Source: an uncultured Clostridia bacterium (lineage in GTDB: Bacteria > Bacillota > Clostridia > Lachnospirales > Anaerotignaceae). Taken from it: a stretch of 64,000 nt of DNA. Shown here one piece after another: positions 25,201 to 32,992 of this stretch. Position 1 is the first letter of the stretch. Each line of letters starts with the position of its first letter. The notes under the pieces were generated by a model that was given only the letters and a program-made list of their open reading frames with translations, ran no database searches and was not told the origin of the DNA. The stretch is from the NCBI GenBank assembly GCA_944384265.1, contig CALWSR010000003.1:1-64000 (forward strand), given 5' to 3'. A program made the translations under genes and the position numbers.

Positions 25201-26944
25201 TTATTTGAGGATAGCCGGATAAATATTGAGGCGCTGTATTATCCGTTGTCACAAAGGATTCTCTTTCTCTGGCACTCATATCCTCTCTGCTGTCTACCAA
25301 AGCCGCACTGATAATATATGCTGTATCTTTTTCAAGGCCGCTGACACTGATGGTATATTCTGTGTTGGACTGAGCTACATTGATGCTGCCTGATTTAATG
25401 ATATCGCTTCTTCTGTTTGGCTTTAACAAATCATCATCCGAAACAGAGCCGCTTTCCTCCTCTGTCACAGCCCAGTAAACAGTACCCGGTTTATTTGTTT
25501 TGACAAGCACCTTTGCACCGGTGGCAGTCGTTTCATCAATTTCAGGATATTTACTCAATATTCTTGGAAAAGAGGAAGCTTCCTCTGCATCCTTGCTGGT
25601 CATGGTCTTTCCATTGATGGTTGCTGTAAAGCCGGGACGGAGTATGATGCTGTCCGGCAGCATGGAAATGACCACCTCATCAGCATTGATTGTAACCTGT
25701 CCGATATCCCCTGTGCCATTGATGGTAGTGGTCACATCAATAAATGCTTCTGATACATAGGTATCCTCATCCAATGTGGTGGTGCTGTCCACTGCTGTTT
25801 CATCAATGACAAGGGTATTGATTTCTCCCGAATCCAAATACAAATTATTTTTTTCTCCTGCAACGGTCACTTTGTTAAATGTACCCATCAAATGCAGCTC
25901 TGTATCCTCGGGGCCATTTAAAATCACATCATTAAAACCGTTTTCCAAATCCGAAAGCTCTTCCAAATAAGCAGTGGATTTTACTTTGGTGTTTAAAATC
26001 TGTGTATTGCCGTCTACTTTTACAGATACAGGCTTTTCCTCCGGTGCATCAATAATCATTTCATTGACTGTGGAGTCTGTAAAAATGATACTGCTGGCAC
26101 CAATGTTGCTGGCACCGCCGCCGCTGATGATGACCTGTCCTGTGACAGTCACATTTTGCAAATTGGTATAGCCTAATTCCACACCCTCTGTAATATATAA
26201 ATCTCCGTTGATTACCGTATCACGCAGTGTAACGCCGGATTTGGATATGGTGACATTGCTGTTTAATGTGCCATAGCTGTAATCTCCTGCTTCATTGATG
26301 ATTTTTCCCAAGGCATTGTAGAGCATTGTGCCTGCCTCTGCCCTGGTGATGTTGTTTTGGGGACGGAATGTACCATCCTCATAGCCTGCCACAACACCCT
26401 TGTCTGTGGCTGCATTGATGGAGCCTCTGCTCCATGTGGGAAAATCAATGCCATCCACAAAGTCTGTATTTACTCTGTCATCCTCTTCATATTTCAAATT
26501 TCTTGTCAAAAATGCCACTGCCTGCTCTCTTGTCAAATTGTCGGCGGCTCCGGCAGTATTTTTTCCATTTCCCACAAAATAGCCCTGTGTTGCTGCAATG
26601 TCAATTTCATTGGCATACCATTCGGTTCCTTGGATATCTCTAAAATTTGTTTTTCCTGTTATTTCATGGTAGCCCATTCCTTTGTTGAGCATTGTGACAA
26701 ACTCGGCCCTTGTAATGTCCCTGTCCGGATTCATATTGCCGTTGGTATCGCCTGACATGATGCCGTTTTCATACAAGCTTCTCAAATAAGGCTCTGCCCA
26801 TTGGCTGCCATTCATGTTAAACCCTGCTGCATAAGCTTCCTGTGTCCACAAGGCTTTCTCAAAGACAAACTGGCTTGAGAGCATAGAAGCGACAACAGCA
26901 ACGGCCCATATTTTTTTTGCCTTGCTTTGTAAACTTTTTTTCAT
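22271..26944 (-). CDS. Large S-layer-homology (SLH) surface protein
   Basis: A 1,557-residue exported protein. A signal peptide (residues 1 to about 40, ending QEAYAAG) is followed by three SLH repeats, about 42-230, which anchor proteins to pyruvylated cell-wall polymers (NPDRDITRAEFVTML, DNLTREQAVAFL, PQNNITRAEAGTML). Residues about 230-450 are strand-rich, and the rest is a series of fibronectin-like modules. At least four modules open with the same phrase, P-aromatic/hydrophobic-L-x-x-YP, at about 461, 573, 684 and 1121. No catalytic motif is seen and the tail is Pro/Gln-rich (QPQQPPTQP). A surface-layer or adhesive role is likely. Its ATG overlaps the stop of the PilZ gene (ATGA), so the two are coupled. 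Confidence 0.88.
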   Translation of the reverse strand: MKKSLQSKAKKIWAVAVVASMLSSQFVFEKALWTQEAYAAGFNMNGSQWAEPYLRSLYENGIMSGDTNGNMNPDRDITRAEFVTMLNKGMGYHEITGKTNFRDIQGTEWYANEIDIAATQGYFVGNGKNTAGAADNLTREQAVAFLTRNLKYEEDDRVNTDFVDGIDFPTWSRGSINAATDKGVVAGYEDGTFRPQNNITRAEAGTMLYNALGKIINEAGDYSYGTLNSNVTISKSGVTLRDTVINGDLYITEGVELGYTNLQNVTVTGQVIISGGGASNIGASSIIFTDSTVNEMIIDAPEEKPVSVKVDGNTQILNTKVKSTAYLEELSDLENGFNDVILNGPEDTELHLMGTFNKVTVAGEKNNLYLDSGEINTLVIDETAVDSTTTLDEDTYVSEAFIDVTTTINGTGDIGQVTINADEVVISMLPDSIILRPGFTATINGKTMTSKDAEEASSFPRILSKYPEIDETTATGAKVLVKTNKPGTVYWAVTEEESGSVSDDDLLKPNRRSDIIKSGSINVAQSNTEYTISVSGLEKDTAYIISAALVDSREDMSARERESFVTTDNTAPQYLSGYPQIKESTNTTVTVSAITNKDLTTYWALFPTGSLAPTISEVRRGDLSGHLAKGTIEDCKKNIEFNFGISGLEEKQTYDLYIVGNDGEENTAMKKLTFTTSDKTAPEFMEDYPKTNKLTKNSVEVLYKINEDSTVYYVAMDRGDDFPPPPLGSNTIPELNSDETKKAIINGATGVSKGSKAAKMETEGTLTVSSLEEEFTYDLYMVAVDKEGNMSDVKKLLIKTLDEVPPTATQEFTEMMDEYPTASTDVRIVFSEEVRVIENDEFVSLSAENLGNHITLYDLTTAEKKVVNIDFSKAIVTLEGRKTVVIFPSGSIPMNSGSKYQFELNKIIDTSNNKMEDKTLLPEFQTVPSLVSLIQTIAPQEYDVTFTATPQSNDTNDELLYDMLIYSDTNITFDLYEKGANDEDFRLLTGVRLNLETGQEMDYDAQIDTTDGIDGVNGISLHHILDRVMNNEPSYLFERFNQLEPKEYAIKIRTIDGKPESAGWTTSVKIGIKCVVGSRTTLQPVAGAPSQGFEDAIAAGALEVTNPSPFEMSIPFTDTVVPKFLDGYPMLDEFQIDAPDQYPQTYEYVYDVSIHPRVATDKEATMYYMVIPRANAENATITSQDVYYGTINGAGVIKGTYPIPNAEIVMDDLVIEGLTPDTEYIMYSVLKGTPAEPSQLYINRFKTEPLVPPNIVSIVVTNRTNAEDSVIIEITVDKNSDLDYVVYPAETSTNGYGPGEVDAEMIRNGYNVPGDQPLLYSSVKNIEVDPEVGSATIEVEVPNLKPGVYYRLHAVARNNLGSSSVAGSDSKVAWSNSFTARDVTPPTLYLGWTNTFNEDADTATGSVYVSTNEPLYYIDDAGATQALTEDFLLRNLIVSPSPDTFPNLRSVYRLEDVSMAVPKDANGRAEGDPGIQSFTLQYRNAPIGTNVTFPYTLCDINGNQLGVMVLNLYLDQELWPDGTFRRWYPKWSITGIPAEYVIITNVENQPQQPPTQP

Positions 26945-27552
26945 AGATTCTTCTCCTCCATGCTTTTTCTATACCGCATTTGTAATTTGAACACGGCTTC
27001 TCTGAGCATACGCTCTCCGTTGATATTAAAATCTATAAATTTTGCACCATAAATAAATATGTTTTCCTCCGGCACAAATTCCTTTCTGACCACCTTCAAA
27101 TCTGCCAATATTGGCTCTGAAGTGATGGGAATGACAATTTCATAGGTGCTTTGTGTATCCAAATCTGTTTTGGCCAAAAAGCAAATGCCCCCACAGCTGA
27201 TATCCCTTGAAACCACCGGAATGCTCATTTGATTTTCCACTTCTCCCAGCATGGTGATTTTTGTCAGATGTGTTTCAAAACGGATTTTTACTTTCAGCTC
27301 ACTTCTCATTTGGGCACTGATATTGACCACCTTGTTAATGGTGACAGTGTTGCCTGATATGCTTAAAATATGCCCTTGATAGGTTTCTGCATAGCTTTGC
27401 ATTTTGTGAAATTTCACCATTGCCAAATCCTTTAAGCTTTTTGCGGAATCCTTTACTTTCATAACCATTTTATCTGCACCGCTTTTTTCCAATACCGCTT
27501 CACACAACACCATGTCATTTTCAGAAAGAATTAAATATTTTTCCTCTGACAT
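26941..27552 (-). CDS. PilZ-domain protein, YcgR/YpfA-like
   Basis: A 203-residue cytosolic protein. The N-terminal half (about 1-90) resembles the YcgR-N-like domain of flagellar brake proteins. The C-terminal half is a PilZ domain with the DISCGGICF motif (D-x-S-x-G-G-[IV]). The Arg-rich switch normally found about 20-30 residues before it (RxxxR) is weak: only MRSELKVKIRFE is present, so c-di-GMP binding is uncertain. The start is the ATG at 27552, 8 bases after AGGAGG. Upstream is an extended -10 promoter (27576-27584). The stop codon overlaps the SLH gene start, an unusual pairing of a signalling protein with a giant surface protein. Confidence 0.78.
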   Translation of the reverse strand: MSEEKYLILSENDMVLCEAVLEKSGADKMVMKVKDSAKSLKDLAMVKFHKMQSYAETYQGHILSISGNTVTINKVVNISAQMRSELKVKIRFETHLTKITMLGEVENQMSIPVVSRDISCGGICFLAKTDLDTQSTYEIVIPITSEPILADLKVVRKEFVPEENIFIYGAKFIDFNINGERMLREAVFKLQMRYRKSMEEKNL

Positions 27553-27575
27553 AAGCAACACCTCCTACAAAATAA

Positions 27576-27584
27576 AGTATACCA
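27576..27584 (-). promoter_or_regulatory. Extended -10 promoter of the PilZ-SLH operon
   Basis: On the minus strand TGGTATACT (TGn plus TATACT) lies about 24 bases before the PilZ ATG. A matching -35 at the ideal spacing is not seen, which is usual for extended -10 promoters. Confidence 0.45.
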
Positions 27585-27641
27585 AAATAAAACATAAAAT
27601 GATATCAAAAATAGATACAAATTCTAAAAACATGAAAAAAT

Positions 27642-27938
27642 TTACAACGGCTCCTGCTCATCCGGGGCAAACCTCAAAAAATATACATAAATATCCACTA
27701 CCGCTTTATAAAGCTCCTCCGGTATTTCTGAACCCAGCTCCAGCTGAGTGAGTATGGTTGTCAAAGAGGTGTCTTCATAAATAGGCACTTGGTTTTCTCC
27801 GGCAATTTCTATGATTTTTTCTGCCATATGCCCTACACCGGAGGCTACAATCACAGGGGCAATGTTTTTATCAATATCATAGCGCAGAGCCACTGCTTTT
27901 TTATTTAATTTGTCATTAAATCCTGACATTGACTGCAT
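27642..27938 (-). CDS. FlhB C-terminal-like protein (YlqH/FlhX)
   Basis: A 98-residue homologue of the cytoplasmic domain of FlhB/EscU export-gate proteins. It lacks the membrane part and the NPTH autocleavage site, with DKNIAPVIVASGVGHMAEKI at the corresponding place. Such FlhB C-terminal paralogues can support export substrate switching in some bacteria. Its start overlaps the end of the upstream FliK-like gene by 23 bases, the same ylqG-ylqH order as in Bacillus. The start codon is uncertain: AAAGGA is 3 bases from the ATG at 27938 and 12 bases from the next ATG at 27929. It is compared in the findings with the full FlhB at 62526-63602. Confidence 0.8.
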   Translation of the reverse strand: MQSMSGFNDKLNKKAVALRYDIDKNIAPVIVASGVGHMAEKIIEIAGENQVPIYEDTSLTTILTQLELGSEIPEELYKAVVDIYVYFLRFAPDEQEPL

Positions 27939-29331
27939 TCATCCTTTCATATAGCTTAGGAAATACTTCTGATATTGTTTTTGGCGTCTGCAAAACATCT
28001 GTAAATAATGACAGGGAATGGATGCCGTTTCGCTCCATGATGTTGCCAAGCCCCTCCTGAATCATTTTTTTATGCACAGCCAGCTTTTCCGGATAAAAAA
28101 GCTGCATATCCACACCTTCTCCTCTGGAAAGCAGTATCATTTCAAAATAGCCTACGTCTTTAATGTCAAATTTAATAAATAATTTGATTTGTTTTTGTTC
28201 CTGCGTACCTCCCTGAGACTGGTCGTCCGGGTCAATCCACATTTCCGAAAACATGAGCCTGCCGTCAATATCTGCCGGTATCATCAAATGCAGCAAGGGC
28301 ATATACACACTTTCATTGAGCAAAAGAGAATTGATGATATTTGCAAATATGGATTTGGATTCATGGCTGGCTTCTTTTGACTGCATACCGCTTTCCAATA
28401 TTTCTGTCAGCTTATCCATAAGGGTATATTGCTGTGCGGCTCTTTCAAATTCTGTATTTGCCAATATTTTTTCCAGCTGCTCAAAAGAGATTTCTCCCAG
28501 CTTTTCTTTGACGGCAGAAAAGCCCATCAGCTGTGAAAATGCCTGCAAAAAACCGGATTTTTCCCCATTTTCATATCTGGCTGTGTTCAGTGTGAGCATG
28601 GTCATCCAATCCCTTGCTTTTCCCAAATCATAGGTAGCACTGACATATTTTGACAAATAAGGGATAATTTCATTTTTTAACACAGAAGCATTTGCAGATG
28701 TATTTCCCGGTTCACTTCCAGTATATAGCTTACTCATCAGTTCTGCAAGAGTATCTCCATAACTTCTTGGAATGGATTGTCTAATATTTTGCAGATTCTG
28801 CATAATTTGATTCATTAAATGAGGCCCTGCCGACATATCGTTGTAGCGTTTTAAAAAGTCCAATATGGATGTTTTTAAATCCACAGAGGAGGACTGGTCC
28901 AATATTTGCCGCAATACATTAAAAAATGCCCCTTTGAACTTAACGGCAGAGGCTGCTTGATTTTTTAAAAAATAAACCAGCTCTGCATCTGTCATTTTGA
29001 GCATCTCCATAAAATTTGCAATTTCCTGTGTAAAATTTTCTCCCAAGCCGGAGCTGACGATAATGCCCATGCGGGAATAAATCAAATCTGTAATCATTTG
29101 TGTCAAACCGGGAGTATCTCTTACCATTTGCATAAATGTTTCATAATTTGATTCATAATTGAGCGCTTTTCTCTGGGCATCTGTTGAAACGCCTTCTCTG
29201 CCGTCAGGACGGCTTACCTTGGAAGGATTGATGATATTTTGTATGCTGGGGTCGTTTTCTCTGATAGGATTTGTTCTGGTAGAATTTTCCTGTCCTGTCA
29301 AAGGAGTTGTCACTTTTAATAAATCTGCCAC
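27916..29331 (-). CDS. FliK-like protein (YlqG-type)
   Basis: About 471 residues, hydrophilic and mostly helical, without signal peptide or membrane segments. The last 100 residues (IKLFIKFDIKDVGYFEMILL ... ERNGIHSLSLF) have the strand-helix pattern of the flagellar hook-length control C-terminal domain (Flg_hook of FliK). The N-terminal 350 residues match nothing I know. The partner downstream is an FlhB C-terminal homologue, so the pair repeats the FliK-FlhB substrate-switch partnership in small form. I favour the GTG at 29331, preceded by AGGTGA; a further GTG lies at 29346. It is divergent from cheA with about 100 bases between them. Confidence 0.62.
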   Translation of the reverse strand: MADLLKVTTPLTGQENSTRTNPIRENDPSIQNIINPSKVSRPDGREGVSTDAQRKALNYESNYETFMQMVRDTPGLTQMITDLIYSRMGIIVSSGLGENFTQEIANFMEMLKMTDAELVYFLKNQAASAVKFKGAFFNVLRQILDQSSSVDLKTSILDFLKRYNDMSAGPHLMNQIMQNLQNIRQSIPRSYGDTLAELMSKLYTGSEPGNTSANASVLKNEIIPYLSKYVSATYDLGKARDWMTMLTLNTARYENGEKSGFLQAFSQLMGFSAVKEKLGEISFEQLEKILANTEFERAAQQYTLMDKLTEILESGMQSKEASHESKSIFANIINSLLLNESVYMPLLHLMIPADIDGRLMFSEMWIDPDDQSQGGTQEQKQIKLFIKFDIKDVGYFEMILLSRGEGVDMQLFYPEKLAVHKKMIQEGLGNIMERNGIHSLSLFTDVLQTPKTISEVFPKLYERMNAVNVRI

Positions 29332-29365
29332 TTTTTTCACCTGCACTTTAATAAAATTTATACTA

Positions 29366-29392
29366 TTATTTTTTGTAATAATCTGCCGATAT
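29366..29392 (+). promoter_or_regulatory. Flagellar sigma (SigD/FliA) promoter of cheA
   Basis: TTAT (29366-29369), a 15-base spacer and GCCGATAT (29385-29392) lie 37 bases before the cheA ATG. The -10 is a perfect SigD match. The -35 differs from TAAA but is identical to those before flgM and cheV. Confidence 0.65.
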
Positions 29393-29428
29393 AGATACTA
29401 GATAATAAAATATATAAGGGGTGTAAGT

Positions 29429-31537
29429 ATGGATAACGGCATGGAAAATATGCTAGATATGTATCTTTTTGAAACAAATTCTCTTTTGGAGCAGCTTGAT
29501 GAAGTCCTTCTTGAAGCCGAAAAAGCGGGTACGTTTACCACTGATGACGTAAACGAAATCTTCCGCATTATGCATACCATTAAAGGTTCTTCCGCTATGA
29601 TGGAATTTTCTTCTTTGATGACCATTGCGCATCGTATTGAGGACTTATTTTATTTTATTCGGGAAAACACCATCGACAGTATCGATGAAAAGCATAAAAA
29701 AGAGCTTTTCGATTTAATGTTTTTCTCCACCGATATGCTGCGTGCCGAAGTGGAAAAGGTTGAAAACAACGAACCACTTAGTAGTAATGTCGACAGTTTT
29801 GTGGAAAAAGTTAATAGCTTTTTAAATAAAATCAATAATAAATCCGAAGAGGCCCCAGCAGCAGAAGCGTCCACAGCTTCTGAAAACGGGGAAAGCAGCA
29901 GCTCTGCCCCAGCAGCAGAGCTGCCCAAGGACGGCTCCGGGGCATTTTTAAAAATCATATTTGACGAAGGCTGCGGCATGGAAAACCTGCGTGCCTTTAT
30001 GGTAGTAACAGCAGTAAAGGATATTTATGAAAACTTAACATTTTATCCTCCGGATGTGGAAACAAATCCCGAAACAGCCGCAGTCATCATTGAAAAGGGC
30101 TTTCTTTTGGGCTTTGATACAAAAGAAACACTGGAAAAGGCTGTCAATATCATCAAAAACTCCGGCAATGTACAGTCCTACGAAGTGCTGATGCCGCCTG
30201 CGGCTGCTAAGACTTTTGAAAAACCCGAGGCTGCTGCTGAGAAAAAAGAGGAGCAGCCAAAGCCGGAGGCTGCTTCTCCAAAGGCTGCCGCTGCTTCTGC
30301 CGCACAGCACAATGCTGCTGCCAATGCTATGCACACAGGCACAAACAAACAAAGCTTAATCAGCGTCAATCTTTCCAAGCTGGATAAGCTGATGGCTTTG
30401 ATGGGTGAGCTTGTTATCACAGAATCTATGGTAACCTCCTCTCCCGAGCTGCAGGGATTAAAATTGGACAGCTTTACAAAATCTGCCCGTCAGCTTAGAA
30501 AATTGACTGATGAATTGCAGGATACGGTTATGTCCATTCGTATGATTCCTGTGGCCGGCGCATTTCAAAAAATGAACCGTATTGTAAGGGATATGGGAAA
30601 AAGCCTCAACAAGGATGTGCGCTTGACCATCATCGGAGAAGATACAGAAGTGGACAAAACCATTGTGGACAACATTGCAGACCCTATTATGCACATGGTT
30701 AGAAACTCTATGGACCACGGCATTGAAGAAAATGCAGAGGACAGAGTGAGTGCAGGCAAAAATCCTCAGGGCGAAATTATACTTTCTGCGGAGCATACCG
30801 GAAGCGAGGTTGTCATCACCATACAGGATGACGGCCAGGGCGTGGACCCTGCCAAGGTGTTGGAAAAAGCCAGAAGAAACGGTGTTTTGACAAAACCGGA
30901 AAGCGAATATACTCAAAAAGAGGTGCTGGCGCTTTTGATGGCACCGGGCTTTTCTACCAATGAGCAGGTGACAGAATATTCCGGCCGAGGCGTTGGTATG
31001 GATGTTGTAAAGAAAAATATTGAAAAAATCGGCGGTGTGGTTACCATATCCAGCGAATTGGGCAAGGGTATGTGTACTACAATGAAAATTCCTTTGACAA
31101 TGGCTATTGTGGATGGTATGGAGGTTTCTGTGGGAAAATCCATATTCACCATTCCAATTACAAATATCAGACAATCCTTTAAAATTTCTTCCGAGGAAGT
31201 AATTTATGATGCACAAGGACAGGAAATTGTAAAAAGAATGGACCATTTTTATCCCATTATCAGAGTACATAGCCTATATAACATTGATACAGAAATTACA
31301 AATATGGAAGACGGCATTTTGGTTTGGGTGGAAGGAGGAGAAAAATCCTACTGCCTGTTTGTAGATGAGCTTTTGGGAGAACAGCAGGTTGTTGTGAAGC
31401 CTCTGCCAACCTACTTAAATGCATATAACATTAAAAATTCCGGCATTGCCGGCTGTACCATTTTAGGAGATGGCAATATCAGCATTATTTTAGACATTGC
31501 AAATCTTCATCATAGTGCAAGCAGCTATGGCTATTAA
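29429..31537 (+). CDS. cheA: Chemotaxis histidine kinase CheA
   Basis: The central kinase of the chemotaxis pathway, bound to receptors through CheW, phosphorylating CheY, CheB and CheV. Of 702 residues, the Hpt domain carries phospho-acceptor H49 (IMHTIKGSS). A Pro/Ala/Glu-rich linker is followed by a P2-like domain (about 170-260) and a second Ala-rich linker. Dimerisation starts near 310 (LISVNLSKLDKLMALMGELV). The HATPase has HMVRNSMDHGIE, DDGQGVD and GRGVGMDVV. The CheW-like regulatory domain forms the last 140 residues. The ribosome binding site is TAAGGGG. It heads the cheA-cheW-cheR-cheB operon behind a flagellar sigma promoter. Confidence 0.96.
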   Translation: MDNGMENMLDMYLFETNSLLEQLDEVLLEAEKAGTFTTDDVNEIFRIMHTIKGSSAMMEFSSLMTIAHRIEDLFYFIRENTIDSIDEKHKKELFDLMFFSTDMLRAEVEKVENNEPLSSNVDSFVEKVNSFLNKINNKSEEAPAAEASTASENGESSSSAPAAELPKDGSGAFLKIIFDEGCGMENLRAFMVVTAVKDIYENLTFYPPDVETNPETAAVIIEKGFLLGFDTKETLEKAVNIIKNSGNVQSYEVLMPPAAAKTFEKPEAAAEKKEEQPKPEAASPKAAAASAAQHNAAANAMHTGTNKQSLISVNLSKLDKLMALMGELVITESMVTSSPELQGLKLDSFTKSARQLRKLTDELQDTVMSIRMIPVAGAFQKMNRIVRDMGKSLNKDVRLTIIGEDTEVDKTIVDNIADPIMHMVRNSMDHGIEENAEDRVSAGKNPQGEIILSAEHTGSEVVITIQDDGQGVDPAKVLEKARRNGVLTKPESEYTQKEVLALLMAPGFSTNEQVTEYSGRGVGMDVVKKNIEKIGGVVTISSELGKGMCTTMKIPLTMAIVDGMEVSVGKSIFTIPITNIRQSFKISSEEVIYDAQGQEIVKRMDHFYPIIRVHSLYNIDTEITNMEDGILVWVEGGEKSYCLFVDELLGEQQVVVKPLPTYLNAYNIKNSGIAGCTILGDGNISIILDIANLHHSASSYGY

Positions 31538-31581
31538 GCCATAGGCTGCCAAAACAAAAAAATACTGGAGGATTTAAATTT

Positions 31582-32070
31582 ATGACCGATGAATTTAATG
31601 AAGAAATGGATATAGAAACAGTCAAAGCATTAAATGTGGAGATAAAAGAAGATACCAAAAAATTTCTTACCTTCTTATCTGATGGGCTTACATTTGCAGT
31701 AGAGGCCGGATATGTTTCTGAAATCATCACAAACTATACCATTACCATACTGCCCCATGTGCCTTCCTTTATAAAGGGAATCATCAATTTGAGAGGACAA
31801 ATTATTCCCATCATTGACATCAGAGAAAGAATGCATAAGCCAATGCTGGAAAATACAGATTCATCCTGTATTATTGTATTGGACATCAATTCTGTTTTAA
31901 TCGGCATTTTTGTAGATACGGTATCCCATGTGGTGGATGTTTATGAAAGCAGTATCTCAGCAATGCCTCCAAACAGCTCTCAGGAGCTTGTAAAGGGCAT
32001 GATGTCTCTTTCCAAAGAAATGGTTATATTATTCCTTGACTGTGAATTATTGATTCAGGAAGGCTATTGA
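31582..32070 (+). CDS. cheW: Chemotaxis coupling protein CheW
   Basis: A 162-residue adaptor linking receptors to CheA. After about 25 unstructured residues the protein is one CheW fold: FLTFLSDGLTFAVEAGYVSEII, then FIKGIINLRGQIIPIIDIR, the conserved receptor/kinase contact, and SSCIIVLDIN. CTGGAGG precedes the ATG. It lies 44 bases after cheA and runs up to cheR. Confidence 0.95.
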   Translation: MTDEFNEEMDIETVKALNVEIKEDTKKFLTFLSDGLTFAVEAGYVSEIITNYTITILPHVPSFIKGIINLRGQIIPIIDIRERMHKPMLENTDSSCIIVLDINSVLIGIFVDTVSHVVDVYESSISAMPPNSSQELVKGMMSLSKEMVILFLDCELLIQEGY

Positions 32071-32133
32071 TTGAAAAAAGGGATAGAATGCTTTGAAACA
32101 ACTATGGCACAATGCCAAAATAGGAGATTAGCT

Positions 32134-32943
32134 ATGCTTACCATTACAGACAATGATTTTTTAAGACTGGTTTCATATGTGCAAAAAAATTATGGCATTG
32201 ATTTATCCAAAAAAAGACAGCTCATTACAAGCCGTCTTTCCAATACCATTACAGCAGCAGGATTTGGCAGTTTTTCTGCATATATAGACCATGTTATCAA
32301 AACATCAGATAAAAATGCCATTGAAATGATGCTCAACAAACTAACCACAAATTATACTTATTTTTTGAGGGAATCCGGTCATTTTGATTTTTTAAAAAAT
32401 ACAATATTGCCTGCTCTTGTTCAGCAGAAAAAAAACAAAGTATTAAGCATTTGGAGTGCCGGTTGTTCTTCGGGAGAGGAGCCTTATACCATTTCCATGG
32501 TTTTGAAGGATTATTTTGGCTCACAGGCTTCTATATGGGATACACGGGTATTGGCAACAGACATTTCTCAAAGGGTATTATCCCATGCCCAAAACGCCAC
32601 ATATGACCCTGCTGCCCTGGAAAATGTGCCTCCAAAATGGAAAACGGAGTATTTTAGAAAAGCACCGGACGGGCAATATACAGTAGCACCTCAAATTAAA
32701 TCAAATGTTATTTTCAGAACATTTAATCTGATGAAGCCTATTGAGTTTAAAATCAAATTTGATGTTATTTTTTGCAGAAATGTTATGATTTATTTTGACC
32801 AGCCTACAAAGGATGCTTTGGTGCAGAGATTTTATCAGGCCACCAATCCCGGAGGATATTTATTGATTGGTCATTCCGAATCATTAAACAAAGATAAATT
32901 GGCATATAAATATATTATGCCGGCTACATATCAAAAAATCTAA
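32134..32943 (+). CDS. cheR: Chemotaxis methyltransferase CheR
   Basis: An S-adenosylmethionine-dependent enzyme that methylates glutamates on chemoreceptors for adaptation. Of 269 residues, the N-terminal helical domain (FLRLVSYVQKNYGIDLSKKR) is followed by the SAM fold: IWSAGCSSGEEPYTI, ATDIS, and VIFCRNVMIYF with GHSE near the end. I start at the ATG at 32134, which has TAGGAGA 6 bases upstream; an in-frame TTG at 32071 lacks one. It precedes cheB, the opposing methylesterase. Confidence 0.94.
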   Translation: MLTITDNDFLRLVSYVQKNYGIDLSKKRQLITSRLSNTITAAGFGSFSAYIDHVIKTSDKNAIEMMLNKLTTNYTYFLRESGHFDFLKNTILPALVQQKKNKVLSIWSAGCSSGEEPYTISMVLKDYFGSQASIWDTRVLATDISQRVLSHAQNATYDPAALENVPPKWKTEYFRKAPDGQYTVAPQIKSNVIFRTFNLMKPIEFKIKFDVIFCRNVMIYFDQPTKDALVQRFYQATNPGGYLLIGHSESLNKDKLAYKYIMPATYQKI

Positions 32944-32992
32944 AAAAAATAAAATTTGCTTCTGCCACCTGAAAGGATATGGTGTTTGTTTT

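Noticed and set aside
25500..26171. Open frames antisense to the SLH gene
   Set aside because: They are shadows of the well-supported 1,557-codon gene on the other strand.
27642..27938. Truncated flhB pseudogene
   Set aside because: The frame is complete with normal ends and matches the known stand-alone FlhB C-terminal family beside a FliK-like gene, so it is a gene in its own right.
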